Assembly (NCBI GenBank): GCA_041739875.1
Contig: JBGSNA010000116.1
Span: 1-64,000, forward strand
DNA length: 64,000 nucleotides
From: JBBSJZ01 sp041739875
GTDB taxonomy: Bacteria > Planctomycetota > Planctomycetia > Pirellulales > Pirellulaceae
Reading direction: 5' to 3'
Below are positions 19,237 to 28,570 of this stretch, piece after piece. Each line of letters begins with the position of its first letter. The first letter of the stretch is position 1. The notes beneath the pieces are model-generated. The model did not search any database. It had not been told where the DNA came from and was given only the letters and a program-made list of their open reading frames with translations. The translations under genes were made by a program, and so were the position numbers.

Positions 19237-20460
19237 CTAGGTTGGATTTCGATTGGTGTGGAGCAGTGGGCGAGCGAGGCTCGGGAGGACGCGGAGGGCC
19301 GTGGCGGCGATTCGGCAGGCGACGGGCGAACGAAGCATTGCTGTCATGATGCGACAGATCGTTTGTCTGCGTTTGACGGAAACGTCGATGTAGTCGTTCC
19401 ATCGCTCGCCAATGTGATGCAATTGGTGAAGGTTTTCCGCAACGAGGTCGGCGGCAGCGATCCCGCTTTGCATGGTCCACGTCATGCCTTCGCCAGTGAA
19501 TGGTTCGACATATCCTGCGGCATCACCGATTGCAATCATCCGACCGCAGCCAGCGACACGTGTTCGACGCAGCGGGGGCGTGGCCATCAGCGGAGTGAGG
19601 CCTTCAAGACGCATGGACGGGAACACGCTTCGAGCAAGAATTTGCTGGACACGACTCAGTGGGTCACCTTGGGAAGCACCGGCGGAGCCCGACATTAACG
19701 CGGCCGCGACGTCGACTCGGCCGCATTCGAGTTGTACGAGTCCGACGTAACCATCGTGGTCACATGCCATGTAGATCGTCCCAGGTTCAACGTCGGGCGA
19801 CGATGCCATGAACGAAACGCCAAACGGTCCATGAGGTTCTTCGATCCATGGCAACATGCCTTTCAAATTTCCGGCGCGTAGGCCGGACGCAACAACGACG
19901 CAATCGTAGTGAATCGTGGTTCGATCGGCGAATGGGTTCGAGCGAACTGGTTGCTGAATACGAGCCGGTTGCTCCAAGCGAGCTTGTTGATCCAATCGAA
20001 TCGTGACACTGTGCTCGTCGATCATTTCGACGGTCGCAGAACACTGCATCGTGATCTGAGCGCCCGCTTGTCTCGCCGCCTCGACCATCATTGGATCGAG
20101 GATTTCCCGGGAGATTGCGATGCCGTCGGGGATCTTCAAGTTCACTTGGCGCCCACCGAGTGATGCCAGCCACCGATTTGTGGAGACGGCGCGTGTCATG
20201 ACAGTGTCGAGCAAGCCAAGTTCCTTCAGTTGATGGACACCGACGGGACCGAGGCAGCATCCGCAAACCTTCGCTCGCGGAAACGCTTCCTTTTCGACAA
20301 CGTCCACATCGATCCCGTGCTTGCGTAATCGCAGAGCGAACGAGCAGCCGGCAATACCGGCACCAATCACTAGAATTCTCGCACGAGCGTTTTGAGCCGG
20401 AGCGCATTGAGCCGGAGCGCTTTGAGCATGCGTGCTTTGGGTTGGATCAAATGCCGTCAT
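19237..20460 (-). CDS. FAD-dependent monooxygenase/reductase (geranylgeranyl-reductase/UbiH-like)
   Basis: A 407-residue flavoprotein. The chosen ATG (20460) overlaps the stop of the upstream methyltransferase as ATGA; an in-frame upstream start at 20487 would extend it by nine residues. A short Ala-Gln-Pro repeat (SAPAQCAPAQNA) precedes the Rossmann FAD motif VIGAGIAGCSFALRLRKHG. The Cys-rich element FPRAKVCGCCLGPVG is as in the geranylgeranyl-reductase-like family, and IGDAAGYVEPFTGEGM is the second FAD motif. In planctomycetes this enzyme type is often paired with a methyltransferase beside a type III polyketide synthase; no synthase is in this window. Translational coupling implies a shared pathway on a lipid-like or polyketide substrate. 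Confidence 0.88.
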   Translation of the reverse strand: MTAFDPTQSTHAQSAPAQCAPAQNARARILVIGAGIAGCSFALRLRKHGIDVDVVEKEAFPRAKVCGCCLGPVGVHQLKELGLLDTVMTRAVSTNRWLASLGGRQVNLKIPDGIAISREILDPMMVEAARQAGAQITMQCSATVEMIDEHSVTIRLDQQARLEQPARIQQPVRSNPFADRTTIHYDCVVVASGLRAGNLKGMLPWIEEPHGPFGVSFMASSPDVEPGTIYMACDHDGYVGLVQLECGRVDVAAALMSGSAGASQGDPLSRVQQILARSVFPSMRLEGLTPLMATPPLRRTRVAGCGRMIAIGDAAGYVEPFTGEGMTWTMQSGIAAADLVAENLHQLHHIGERWNDYIDVSVKRRQTICRIMTAMLRSPVACRIAATALRVLPSLARPLLHTNRNPT

Positions 20461-21266
20461 GCGACATGAGTTGCAATGAAGCGACATGGAAACGCGCTGT
20501 GGATTTGCATGGTTGATCCCAAAGCGAATTCACTCAACTCAGCGAACTCGTTCCGCGTGAATGCACCGCGGACGCTTTGTGGCCCATCGTGATGCACGAT
20601 TTTGGAACGCGACAGCGTCTGGCCGGCGAAAGCAACCAAGGCAACATTCAGTCGCGACCTTTCCAAGTCACAGACTAGAATCGCATTGTCGGTTGCTGCG
20701 CGCATCTGACGCAGCATGTGGGCTGCGTCAGCGACTTCGAGGTGATGCATGAAGAGAGAGTTGGTGACGAGATCAAAACCCGATGGAAGTGGTTCAGTGA
20801 GGCAATTCATTTGAATCGATTTCACGTGGACGCCATAGGACTTTGCGAGACGTTGTTGTTGCTCAATCGCAACGGGGCTGATGTCGAGCATCGTAACGTG
20901 CACTTGAATGCCATCGCGTTTCGCACGTCGAGCCCAAGCAATCGGAACGTCGCCACCGCCACTCGCCACATCCAGGATCCGCAGCAGTCGCGGTGTGGCG
21001 GAAGATGACGGCCGATCATGAGTCAGTTGATCGTCGGTCAGTTGGCGGATGTAGCGATACATCAAACTCGCCACACCAGTGAACTGATTCAGCCGCGCGA
21101 GACCCGTGAGAGCCTGGGCGTGCTCCATTGGATCGATCGCGGGATCATCCATCCACTCGGGCTGGAGATCGCGTGGTAAGGTGAGTTGATTCGGCGGTGT
21201 GAGTAAAAATGTGCTTACGCATGCGTTCGCATCTCGCCGCCGCAACCCCTGGGCGTCGCGATCCAA
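20457..21266 (-). CDS. Class I SAM-dependent methyltransferase
   Basis: A 269-residue protein with the Rossmann methyltransferase core: motif I ILDVASGGGDVPIAWARRA (SAM binding), the acidic residue after strand 2 (MLDISPVAI), and motif IV region FDLVTNSLFMHHL. The N-terminal 90 residues (DPMEHAQALTGLARLNQFTG) match the small methyltransferases associated with planctomycete FAD reductases. The start at 21266 is TTG and is uncertain; the first in-frame ATG is near residue 39, so the real protein could be shorter. Its stop overlaps the reductase start by ATGA, so the two are co-translated. Substrate not predictable. Confidence 0.83.
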   Translation of the reverse strand: MDRDAQGLRRRDANACVSTFLLTPPNQLTLPRDLQPEWMDDPAIDPMEHAQALTGLARLNQFTGVASLMYRYIRQLTDDQLTHDRPSSSATPRLLRILDVASGGGDVPIAWARRAKRDGIQVHVTMLDISPVAIEQQQRLAKSYGVHVKSIQMNCLTEPLPSGFDLVTNSLFMHHLEVADAAHMLRQMRAATDNAILVCDLERSRLNVALVAFAGQTLSRSKIVHHDGPQSVRGAFTRNEFAELSEFALGSTMQIHSAFPCRFIATHVA

Positions 21267-21499
21267 TGCCTCGGTGTGACTGGTATTGATCGTAATTCTC
21301 TTTCAACAAACGGTACGAGCAGTCAACTTTGCGTTTGCGCTATGTTGCAAACCTGGTGCCACATCCAAGAATCTCCCAGGAAACATGAGAGATAGTCAGC
21401 TGGACGAGTGTCTTGAGTGACCGTTGATTACGCGAACGGCTTCGTACGATTTAGCGGTGGCGGAGGTTTAGCTGTATCGCTGGTACTGTAGCTGGAGGG

Positions 21500-23527
21500 C
21501 TAGCTCTTTCGCTTGCGGTACTTATTGGGATTGTCGCTTTTGCCCGTGATCTCATAGAGAAATTGGCTCGGAGTCGTTGGCCGTTCCTTGCCCCATTTTC
21601 GTCGCGTCAGGGCCATTGAGAGAGTCAGTTTTTCTTGTGCACGTGTGATGCCGACGTAGCACAAGCGACGTTCTTCGGCGATCGCCTCTTCTTCACCCGA
21701 TTTGAGGCTGCGGCTGTGTGGGATAATGCCCTCCTCCATGCCCACCATATAAACGACGGGGAATTCCAGTCCTTTGGCGGCATGCAAAGTGAGCAACCAC
21801 ACAGCGTTCTTTGCAGCCAGTTTATCTTTTTCGCTTCCCATCTCGCGACCGCCCAAGGCAATCTCGGCGAGGAAGCCAGTCAGGTCGCCACCTTTTTCGT
21901 TGTCTTCGTAAGCGGACAAAGCATTCGCGACTTCGCCGATCGACGCGATTCTCATTTCACGTTCTTCGGGATTATCGTAAAGCCGACTTAATTCCGCTGT
22001 GTACGCGGTGCGCGTCATCAGCGTCTCGTACGCGGCGGTCAGTGACTCACTCGACGCACGTTGACGCACATCCTCGGCGATGGAAGCTAGATCCGCGATC
22101 CCAGTTCTCGCGGCCACGGAGAGGTCACCGATAGCGGCTGGGTTACGCATCACTTCCCAGATCGATATACCGCGTTCGACAGCACGTTGCATCAACAAGC
22201 CGATTGTCTTGGTGCTCAAGCCTCGAGCGGGAGTATTGATAATACGAAGCAGCGAGATTTCGTCATCGGGTTGTTCGATCCACTTCAAGTATGCGATCAC
22301 GTCACGGACTTCGCGTCGATCGAAAAACGACTGGCTACCGAGCATCACGTAGGGCACTTTTGCTTTGCGCAATTCGGTTTCAAACAAGCGAGGTTGTTCG
22401 TTGGTGCGAAACAAGATCGCGATTTGTTTGGGTTGGATATGTTCGCGATCGATCATGTGCTTGATCTCGCTGACGACCAACTTGCTCTCCGCGATTTCGT
22501 CTTTGTGTTGCAAAATGCGAGGCCTTGGGCCTTCGGGGCGACTTGGCTTGAGCACCTTTTCGTGGCGATTGGTGTTGTAGCCAATCAATTGGTTCGCCAT
22601 CGTCAAGATTGCGGCCGTCGAGCGATAGTTGTCTTCGAGCCAAACGACGGTCGCATCGGGCCAGTCTTTGTTGAAATTCAAAATGTGCGAGACGTCAGCA
22701 CCGCGCCAGGCATAAATCGATTGGTCATCGTCGCCTACGACGCATAGGTTGCGGTGCCGCATCGTTAAGTGTTTCGTGATGCGATACTGGCTTCCGTTGG
22801 TGTCTTGGTACTCATCGACGAGAACGTGGTCGTACATGGACGCTTCCTCATCGCGAATCGCGGGGTGCTCGTCGAAAAGCAATTCGGTATTGAGCAGCAA
22901 GTCGTCAAAGTCCATGGCCCCGCGAGCTTTGAGCGCATCTTGATAGCGACGATAACCGGACGCGGCGAAGTGTTCTTTGTCGGTCCCCGCGACGAAGGCG
23001 GCGCGATCGGGACGGACGGACGCGTTCTTCCAATTACTAATGATGTTCAACAAATCGGCGGGCTTGAGCGCCGTATTGGGCAGACGCAGTTCACGGAGAA
23101 CGCCTCGAGCGAGTGACTCCTGGTCGCTGCGGTCATAGATCGTGTACTTCAGCGGATAGCCGAGTGCTTTGGCGTGTCGGCGCAGGATCCGTACGCATTG
23201 AGCGTGGAACGTGCTAATGGTTGGCTTGGGCGGGGCTTTCTCACCACGTTTTGGACGCGAGTTCTTGTGACCGAGCAGCTCGCCAACGCGTTCTTGCATT
23301 TCACCAGCGGCCTTGTTGGTGAACGTGACAGCGAGGATCCGATCGGGAGCTGTGCCGTGGCGAATCAAATTCGCAATGCGGAAAGTGACCACACGGGTCT
23401 TGCCTGTCCCAGCGCCCGCAAGCACGAGCATCGGTCCCTTGAGTGTCGCGACGGCTTTGGCTTGCGGCGGGTTCAGTCCGCTTGGTGGCGCGGGAAGCTT
23501 GGAGGCGGGAATTGTCGAAGGCGGCAT
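21500..23527 (-). CDS. UvrD/PcrA/Rep-type superfamily 1 DNA helicase
   Basis: A 675-residue 3'-5' SF1A helicase. The Q-motif LNPPQAKAV, Walker A GAGTGKTR (residues 38-45), motif Ia AVTFTNKAAGEMQERV, Walker B VDEYQDTN, motif III GDDDQSIYAWRGA, motif IV YRSTAAIL, motif V LLTLHAAKGLEFPVVYM and motif VI RRLCYVGITRAQEKL are all present. It lacks the long C-terminal extension of classical UvrD, and the length fits Rep/PcrA-like planctomycete homologues. The role is DNA repair or replication restart in the cytoplasm. It is a single gene; a tract of short imperfect repeats lies upstream at 23537-23605. Confidence 0.93.
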   Translation of the reverse strand: MPPSTIPASKLPAPPSGLNPPQAKAVATLKGPMLVLAGAGTGKTRVVTFRIANLIRHGTAPDRILAVTFTNKAAGEMQERVGELLGHKNSRPKRGEKAPPKPTISTFHAQCVRILRRHAKALGYPLKYTIYDRSDQESLARGVLRELRLPNTALKPADLLNIISNWKNASVRPDRAAFVAGTDKEHFAASGYRRYQDALKARGAMDFDDLLLNTELLFDEHPAIRDEEASMYDHVLVDEYQDTNGSQYRITKHLTMRHRNLCVVGDDDQSIYAWRGADVSHILNFNKDWPDATVVWLEDNYRSTAAILTMANQLIGYNTNRHEKVLKPSRPEGPRPRILQHKDEIAESKLVVSEIKHMIDREHIQPKQIAILFRTNEQPRLFETELRKAKVPYVMLGSQSFFDRREVRDVIAYLKWIEQPDDEISLLRIINTPARGLSTKTIGLLMQRAVERGISIWEVMRNPAAIGDLSVAARTGIADLASIAEDVRQRASSESLTAAYETLMTRTAYTAELSRLYDNPEEREMRIASIGEVANALSAYEDNEKGGDLTGFLAEIALGGREMGSEKDKLAAKNAVWLLTLHAAKGLEFPVVYMVGMEEGIIPHSRSLKSGEEEAIAEERRLCYVGITRAQEKLTLSMALTRRKWGKERPTTPSQFLYEITGKSDNPNKYRKRKS

Positions 23528-23536
23528 TGCGGAGCA

Positions 23537-23605
23537 GTCGTCAGTGGACAGAAATCAGAGGACAGTAATCAGTGGGCAGAAAAACCGAAGACCAGAAAAC
23601 CGAAC
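23537..23605. repeat. Degenerate CAG-rich direct repeats upstream of the helicase gene
   Basis: Several imperfect copies of an element like CAGTGGACAGAAATCAG / CAGAGGACAGTAATCAG / CAGTGGGCAGAAAAACC, followed by GAAGACCAGAAAACC, run in tandem just upstream of the helicase start. It is low-complexity and not spacer-separated, so it is not a CRISPR array. A role is not evident. Confidence 0.5.
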
Positions 23606-23741
23606 GCGATCGTTACAACTGCTTCGGGGTCTGTCTCGGTTCAAAATTCCGTTCGTCGTGTCTGTCCAAAGAATGCTCCGTCTCTTTCTGTCCGCTGAGA
23701 ACTGTCTACTTTCTATTCACCTAGCGCAACTTTTTAATTGC

Positions 23742-24383
23742 TTAGCGCAACGCATCGCGATTGACGACGGGGTTAGCGGCGCCTTGGAAAATCAATCGCA
23801 TCGTATTTTGTTGAGCACGCCCAGCACTTACGGCCGTACGATCGAACGGTATTCCGTAACAGGCAAAATTCCCGGTGGCGGTGTCCAAGACATAGACAAC
23901 GGTCGACGCGGCGGGGGTGGTACTCGATCGCGGGAAGTCGACCAAACCAGTCACCATAATGTACGAGCCACCTTTGCCTCCGGCGCCGAGAGCTTCGGCG
24001 ACGTTGACTTGGAACTGCGCCATGACTTGTCCCATCCGAGGATAGAGGACCTGGCATTGCAACAAGCCTGAGTTGTGATCCAGCACGAATACGCCTTCGG
24101 CTTCGTCGCTCACGGCACCTGTGGCCAGCGAGAATTTCTCGCTCGAGACGGATGAGGCAGCGTTGACAGCTGGGAACTCGAACGAGGCATGAGCGAACTC
24201 ATTCGACTGGGATGCTTGCCCCGCGAAATAGGCTGCGGCGCCGATTGCAACAATCGTCACCACCGCCCAGATTCCGAGCATGGCGCGTCCGAAACCGCCA
24301 CAGCAGGCCGATGCGGGCGATTCGTCATTGAGAATTGGCAGCGATTCGGCGGACGTTTGGTCAACAGGAAAAGACGAGGGCAT
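23742..24383 (-). CDS. Single-pass anchored hypothetical protein
   Basis: A 213-residue protein from the first ATG (24383); a TTG 33 bases upstream is possible. A short cytoplasmic, Cys-containing stretch (SPASACCGGFGRAMLG) precedes one membrane helix (IWAVVTIVAIGAAAYFAGQ, about residues 36-54). The external domain contains an alternation of beta strands (EGVFVLDHNSGLLQCQVL, TVVYVLDTATGNFACYG) that looks like a pair of related beta-hairpins with the pattern VxVLDxxxGxxxC. No known family is recognised with confidence; it resembles conserved planctomycete proteins of unknown function. TAGCGCAAC is repeated 20 bases past its stop region. Confidence 0.7.
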   Translation of the reverse strand: MPSSFPVDQTSAESLPILNDESPASACCGGFGRAMLGIWAVVTIVAIGAAAYFAGQASQSNEFAHASFEFPAVNAASSVSSEKFSLATGAVSDEAEGVFVLDHNSGLLQCQVLYPRMGQVMAQFQVNVAEALGAGGKGGSYIMVTGLVDFPRSSTTPAASTVVYVLDTATGNFACYGIPFDRTAVSAGRAQQNTMRLIFQGAANPVVNRDALR

Positions 24384-24575
24384 CGTTTCGCGACTCCGAA
24401 AATGAGCGTTTGGCAAACAGAAAGAGGGGGTTCTCGGGCAATTCCGCGGTTCAATCCAGCGGCTGGGCCTCTACCAGGAATTGTACGCAGTCCGACTGAA
24501 CTTTACGATTGCCATCTCACAGTTTCTACCGGACACGTTCCGACACGCTATTCCTCACTGCTTTACAGGCACTCA

Positions 24576-25775
24576 ATGATGGGCATCAACGCACCACTGG
24601 ATCGAAAACTTCGCATGGGATTGGTCGGTGGCGGCCAAGGCTCGTTCATTGGACGCGTCCATTCGATCGCAGCTTGCCTAGACAACCGAGCCGTCGTGGT
24701 CGCCGGAGCGCTTTCGAGCAACGCGGAGCGAGCGAAGGCATCGGCTCCAGATTACGGGATTGATGCGTCGCGAGCTTACGGTAGCTACGAGACGATGATT
24801 GACGCCGAGAGCAAGCTACCTGCCGATGAGCGAATCGATTTCATCAGCGTCACGACGCCAAACCACACGCACTTCGAAATCGCTCGCGCCGCCGTCGAAA
24901 CGGGCTTCAATGTGATCTGTGACAAGCCAATGACGTTCGACTTGAATCAAGCCGAAGAATTGCTGAAAACGGTCGAGCTTAACGACGTGGTCTTCGCCGT
25001 CTCGCACAACTACACCGGATACCCGCTCGTTCGCCAAGCTCGTGAGATGATCCTCAATGGCGAGCTTGGCGAGATCAATGCGATCCGATCCCAGTACATC
25101 CAGGGCTGGTTGCGTGATCCGCTCGAAGCTGACGACCAGAAACAAGCGGCATGGCGAACGGACCCGTCCAAGAGTGGTGCTGCGGGAGCTTTCGGCGACA
25201 TCGCAACCCACGCTTACAACCTTGGACGATACATGACGGGTTTGTTGCCGGAACACGTTTCGTGTCATCTCAAGACCTTCGTGCCGGGGCGACGACTCGA
25301 TGATTACGGCACGGCTGTCATTCGTTACGAACAAGGTGCGCTCGGCACAGTCACTGCGTCCCAAATCAGCCACGGTCGTGAGAACGATGTCGAGATTGAA
25401 ATCGACGGAACGAAGGGATCACTCAAGTGGCGTCAAGAAAACCCGAATGAGATGATCGTTCGCCAAAACGGCAAACCGCATCAAATTTACACTCGCGATC
25501 CGAACGCGCCGTTCATGAATGCGTCGGGCGCCGCTGCATGTCGTTTGCCGAGCGGCCACCCAGAAGCGTTCTTCGAAGCCTTTGCAAATATCTACGCTTC
25601 GGCATTCGATGACATGGTCAAACGAGCCGAGGGTGGCACGCTCGAACGCAAAAACACGATCTATCCAAACGTGTACGATGGCGTCGAAGGCATGTACTTC
25701 ATTCAACAGTGCGTTGAGAGCAGCAAGCAAAACGCAGCCTGGTTGCCGCTCAAGCATGCTGCGGCACGCAAGTAG
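24576..25775 (+). CDS. Gfo/Idh/MocA family oxidoreductase (cytoplasmic)
   Basis: A 399-residue NAD(P)-dependent sugar dehydrogenase-type protein. The start is placed at ATG 24576 (MMGINAPLD) because the frame upstream has no family similarity. The nucleotide-binding fold starts GLVGGGQGSFIGRVHSIAA, and the family's CDKPMTF (usually EKP) element follows. The C-terminal alpha/beta domain includes GDIATHAYNLGRYM and the repeat-rich EGMYFIQQCVESS. No signal peptide is seen, so it acts inside the cell, probably on inositol- or uronate-like sugars. The YaiI/YqxD gene follows 20 bases later, probably co-transcribed. Confidence 0.92.
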   Translation: MMGINAPLDRKLRMGLVGGGQGSFIGRVHSIAACLDNRAVVVAGALSSNAERAKASAPDYGIDASRAYGSYETMIDAESKLPADERIDFISVTTPNHTHFEIARAAVETGFNVICDKPMTFDLNQAEELLKTVELNDVVFAVSHNYTGYPLVRQAREMILNGELGEINAIRSQYIQGWLRDPLEADDQKQAAWRTDPSKSGAAGAFGDIATHAYNLGRYMTGLLPEHVSCHLKTFVPGRRLDDYGTAVIRYEQGALGTVTASQISHGRENDVEIEIDGTKGSLKWRQENPNEMIVRQNGKPHQIYTRDPNAPFMNASGAAACRLPSGHPEAFFEAFANIYASAFDDMVKRAEGGTLERKNTIYPNVYDGVEGMYFIQQCVESSKQNAAWLPLKHAAARK

Positions 25776-25795
25776 TATTGTATCGAAAGAATGTG

Positions 25796-26263
25796 ATGAG
25801 AATCTGGATCGACGCAGACGCAGCGCCTGGAGACGTCAAGCAAATTGTCTTCCGCGCGGCCAAGCGTTTGGGCGTCGAGACGATCCTGGTGGCGAATCGC
25901 TTGCTTGACACGCCAGCGGATTCGCCGATGGTGAAATCGATTCAAGTGCGTGAGGGGGCGGACCAAGCGGATCGCTACATCGTCGCCAAGGGAGAGCCAG
26001 GCGACGTGGCAATCACGGCGGACCTGCCGCTCGCAGGTTTGCTGGTTGAAAAGGGACTGTACGTCATCGACCCACGCGGCGACGAGTACTCACCCGATAC
26101 GATCGCGTCACGTTTATCCATGCGGAATTTCATGGACGACTTACGCGGCGGCGGTTTGGTGACCGGCGGCAGTGCACCCTATGGCGAGAATGACAAGAAA
26201 GCCTTCGCGTCGACCTTTGATCGATTGATGACCAAAGCGATTCGGAAAGCTCAAAAGCCTTAG
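25796..26263 (+). CDS. YaiI/YqxD family protein (DUF188)
   Basis: A 155-residue protein starting at MRIWIDADAAPG (ATG 25796; a TTG at 25778 in frame is less likely). The NYN/PIN-like Asp residues (WIDADA), the KGEPGDVAITADLPLAGLL and YVIDPRGDEYSPDTI segments and the conserved MDDLRGGG element identify the DUF188 family. Members have a PIN-like nuclease fold, but their biological role is unknown. It follows the Gfo/Idh/MocA gene closely. The stop codon lies inside a 14-bp tandem duplication. Confidence 0.9.
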   Translation: MRIWIDADAAPGDVKQIVFRAAKRLGVETILVANRLLDTPADSPMVKSIQVREGADQADRYIVAKGEPGDVAITADLPLAGLLVEKGLYVIDPRGDEYSPDTIASRLSMRNFMDDLRGGGLVTGGSAPYGENDKKAFASTFDRLMTKAIRKAQKP

Positions 26264-26284
26264 CTCGATAGCCTTAGCTCGATA
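26257..26284. repeat. 14-bp tandem duplication over the yaiI-like stop codon
   Basis: GCCTTAGCTCGATA occurs twice without a gap (26257-26270, 26271-26284). The gene's TAG stop (26261-26263) is inside copy one. The unit is not a multiple of three. Confidence 0.9.
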
Positions 26285-26479
26285 GCGCCAGGCAGGTCGA
26301 CGGCAAGCATCGAGCCGCCGCTTCTTCCTGGTGCTTGCAAGCCACTCGCCACTCGCCATTCGCATTCGCGAGACCGAAATAACCTGCATGGAGAATACGA
26401 CGGCGATGCAACCGTGGGCTATACTGGTGCTCTTCTGGAAATCAGTTGCCTCCATTCCACGATTCGCGACGACGCTTTA

Positions 26480-27895
26480 ATGACGAAACTCATTTTCTGT
26501 GTTCTGGCTGTACTGGTGTGTGCGCCGAATCTTCGTGTCGCCGCCGAGTCCGCATCACCTGTCGCGGGCAAAGCAGCGGGCAACGCGGGGCCACCCAACA
26601 TTGTGTTGATCTTTGCCGATGATTGGGGATGGGGTGATTTGAGTTGCCACGGTCATCCGTATGTCAAGACGCCCAATATCGATCGGCTTGCGACCGAAGG
26701 CACTGATTTTTCACGATTCACCGTGGCGAGCGGCGTTTGCTCACCGAGTCGCACGGCAGTGATGACGGGTCATTTTCCAGCTCGATACAACATCGACGGG
26801 CACTTCGCTTGGGCTAAAGACAACGCAAAACGCAATATGCCAGATTGGTTGCGGACGGATGCGCCGACGATGCCTCGATTCTTGCAACAAGCTGGATACA
26901 CGACCGCGCATTTCGGCAAGTGGCACCTCGCCAACAACATGATTCCTGATTCGCCGCTTCCGAGTGAGTACGGTTACGATGCCTATGGTGCTTTCAATTG
27001 TGCCGGGGAGCAGATGCCTGTGCACGAAGACGCTGATCATGCTGTCGAATTCATTGAGAGTGCCCAGCGATCTGGGAAGCCGTTCTTTGTCAATCTTTGG
27101 ATGCATGAACCGCATACACCGTTTCACGTGGTCCCGAAGTACCAGTGGCGATTCCGCGATTTGGAAGAAGCCGACAATATTTACGCCTCGGTTCTCTCGC
27201 ATGCAGACGATCGAATCGGTAAGGTGCTTGATGCATTGGATCGCCTCGAATTGGCGGGCGATACGCTGGTGATTTTCAGCTCCGATAATGGACCGGCGAG
27301 AGCCAGTGCCGATGCCGTGCTCGATTTGAGCTACGACAGCGCCACCGGCGCAGGATTTGGGATCGCCGCGTCCAAGGGCATCACCGGCGGGCGACGCGGT
27401 TACAAAGCGTCGTTGCTTGAAGGTGGTATCGGGGTTCCGTTCATCGCTCGATGGCCAGGGAAAATCCAAGCGAACAAAATTGACGACGAATCGCTGATTT
27501 CCGCCGTGGATCTGCTTCCGACGTTCTGTGAACTTGCGGGCGCCGTGCTGCCCTCGGACTACAAGCCCGATGGTGTTAGCCAAGTGAAAACGTTATTGGG
27601 CGAGAAGTATCGACTCAGAACGAAGCCTTTGTTTTGGAAGATTGGCGCGAAGAAGAATTCGCCTGACCACTGGGTTGCCTACGCTGTCGTACACAATAAG
27701 TGGAAGCTCGTCTGTAATGACGACCTGAGCAAAGTCGAGTTGTATGAAATCGCGACTGACCCGCTGGAGAAGACTGATTTGAAAGCGGAACATCCAGGCG
27801 TCTCGGCGGAATTACTTCAGATGCTTGCGGATTGGAAGTTGACTCTTCCGGCCAAGCCAACTGGACGTGTTTTCTCATCCGAGCGGACAGAGTAG
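26480..27895 (+). CDS. Exported Cys-type sulfatase (arylsulfatase A-like, family S1)
   Basis: A 471-residue protein from ATG 26480 (MTKLIFCVLAVLVCAPN), which gives a Sec signal peptide of about 22 residues; an in-frame start 66 bases upstream gives no signal. The metal site begins with VLIFADDWGWGDL. The formylglycine motif VCSPSRTAVMTG has Cys87 as the residue oxidised by the activating enzyme, and FGKWHL follows with further active-site residues. SDNGPA supplies the later metal ligands. It should hydrolyse sulfate esters on polysaccharides in the periplasm; planctomycetes of marine origin carry many such genes. The exact substrate is not predictable from sequence. Confidence 0.94.
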   Translation: MTKLIFCVLAVLVCAPNLRVAAESASPVAGKAAGNAGPPNIVLIFADDWGWGDLSCHGHPYVKTPNIDRLATEGTDFSRFTVASGVCSPSRTAVMTGHFPARYNIDGHFAWAKDNAKRNMPDWLRTDAPTMPRFLQQAGYTTAHFGKWHLANNMIPDSPLPSEYGYDAYGAFNCAGEQMPVHEDADHAVEFIESAQRSGKPFFVNLWMHEPHTPFHVVPKYQWRFRDLEEADNIYASVLSHADDRIGKVLDALDRLELAGDTLVIFSSDNGPARASADAVLDLSYDSATGAGFGIAASKGITGGRRGYKASLLEGGIGVPFIARWPGKIQANKIDDESLISAVDLLPTFCELAGAVLPSDYKPDGVSQVKTLLGEKYRLRTKPLFWKIGAKKNSPDHWVAYAVVHNKWKLVCNDDLSKVELYEIATDPLEKTDLKAEHPGVSAELLQMLADWKLTLPAKPTGRVFSSERTE

Positions 27896-28025
27896 ATAGC
27901 GATAAAGATTTTGGTTATTCTACTCTACCGGGGGTGCTAGTCTTTGCAACACCGCCGTTGAGGGCTGCATCATGTCTTGAGTGGTGCATGGGTCCACATG
28001 AGATCTCTTTTCTTTAATAGTCACC

Positions 28026-28388
28026 ATGAAAAACATGCTAAACATTCGTCGTGAGCCCGATGGCTGGGTGGTGCGAATGGTCCGTGAGGGCGTTGAGTAT
28101 TCGAAGTATTTCCGATTTTCAGACGGCGGAGTACGCAAGTCGCAAGCTGCGGCGATCCAATGGCGGGACGAGATGTACGCACAATTTGGTGAACGGAAAT
28201 GGCGAACAGGGCCGAATCAATCCAAGCCGGTGAACAACACGTCGGGCGTGACGGGCGTGCGATGCAATAAAGACGGTCGCTGGGTCGCGTATTGGAACGA
28301 GGAAGGCAAGCAGAAATTCAAGACGTTCACCAACAAACGCGAAGCCGTCGCATACCGCAAAGAAAAAGAAAAACGGCTTTCAACCTAG
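28026..28388 (+). CDS. Small AP2-like DNA-binding protein
   Basis: A 120-residue basic protein with two related beta-beta-beta-alpha units. Unit two (residues 70-115, NNTSGVTGVRCNKDGRWVAYW followed by KTFTNKREAVAYR) matches the AP2/integrase-type DNA-binding domain. Unit one (residues 4-50, NIRREPDGWVVRMVREG and SQAAAIQWRDE) is a weaker copy of the same fold. No recombinase or endonuclease domain is attached, so it is not a homing endonuclease. It is probably a small DNA-binding regulator; targets unknown. It stands alone between the sulfatase and a Gfo/Idh/MocA gene. Confidence 0.8.
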   Translation: MKNMLNIRREPDGWVVRMVREGVEYSKYFRFSDGGVRKSQAAAIQWRDEMYAQFGERKWRTGPNQSKPVNNTSGVTGVRCNKDGRWVAYWNEEGKQKFKTFTNKREAVAYRKEKEKRLST

Positions 28389-28570
28389 CCCATCGATCAT
28401 TCGTTGTCGGACTTGGTGGGCCGTGGTGGCTGGATTGCAACACGTCTGTTCTGAGTTGGTTTACAATCGTTTGTTCACACATTGCGTGACTTGCTAACCA
28501 TGTCAAAAACGCTCCTTGCAAACGGTACGATCACGCTTGATGTGCCCCACCCACAAACTGGCTATGTCGA

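Noticed and set aside
19237..21266. Call of a type III polyketide synthase cluster
   Set aside because: Only the two tailoring-type genes are present; no chalcone-synthase-like gene was found in the window.
26414..26479. Upstream start for the sulfatase
   Set aside because: The extra 22 residues abolish the signal peptide; the ATG at 26480 gives a proper one.
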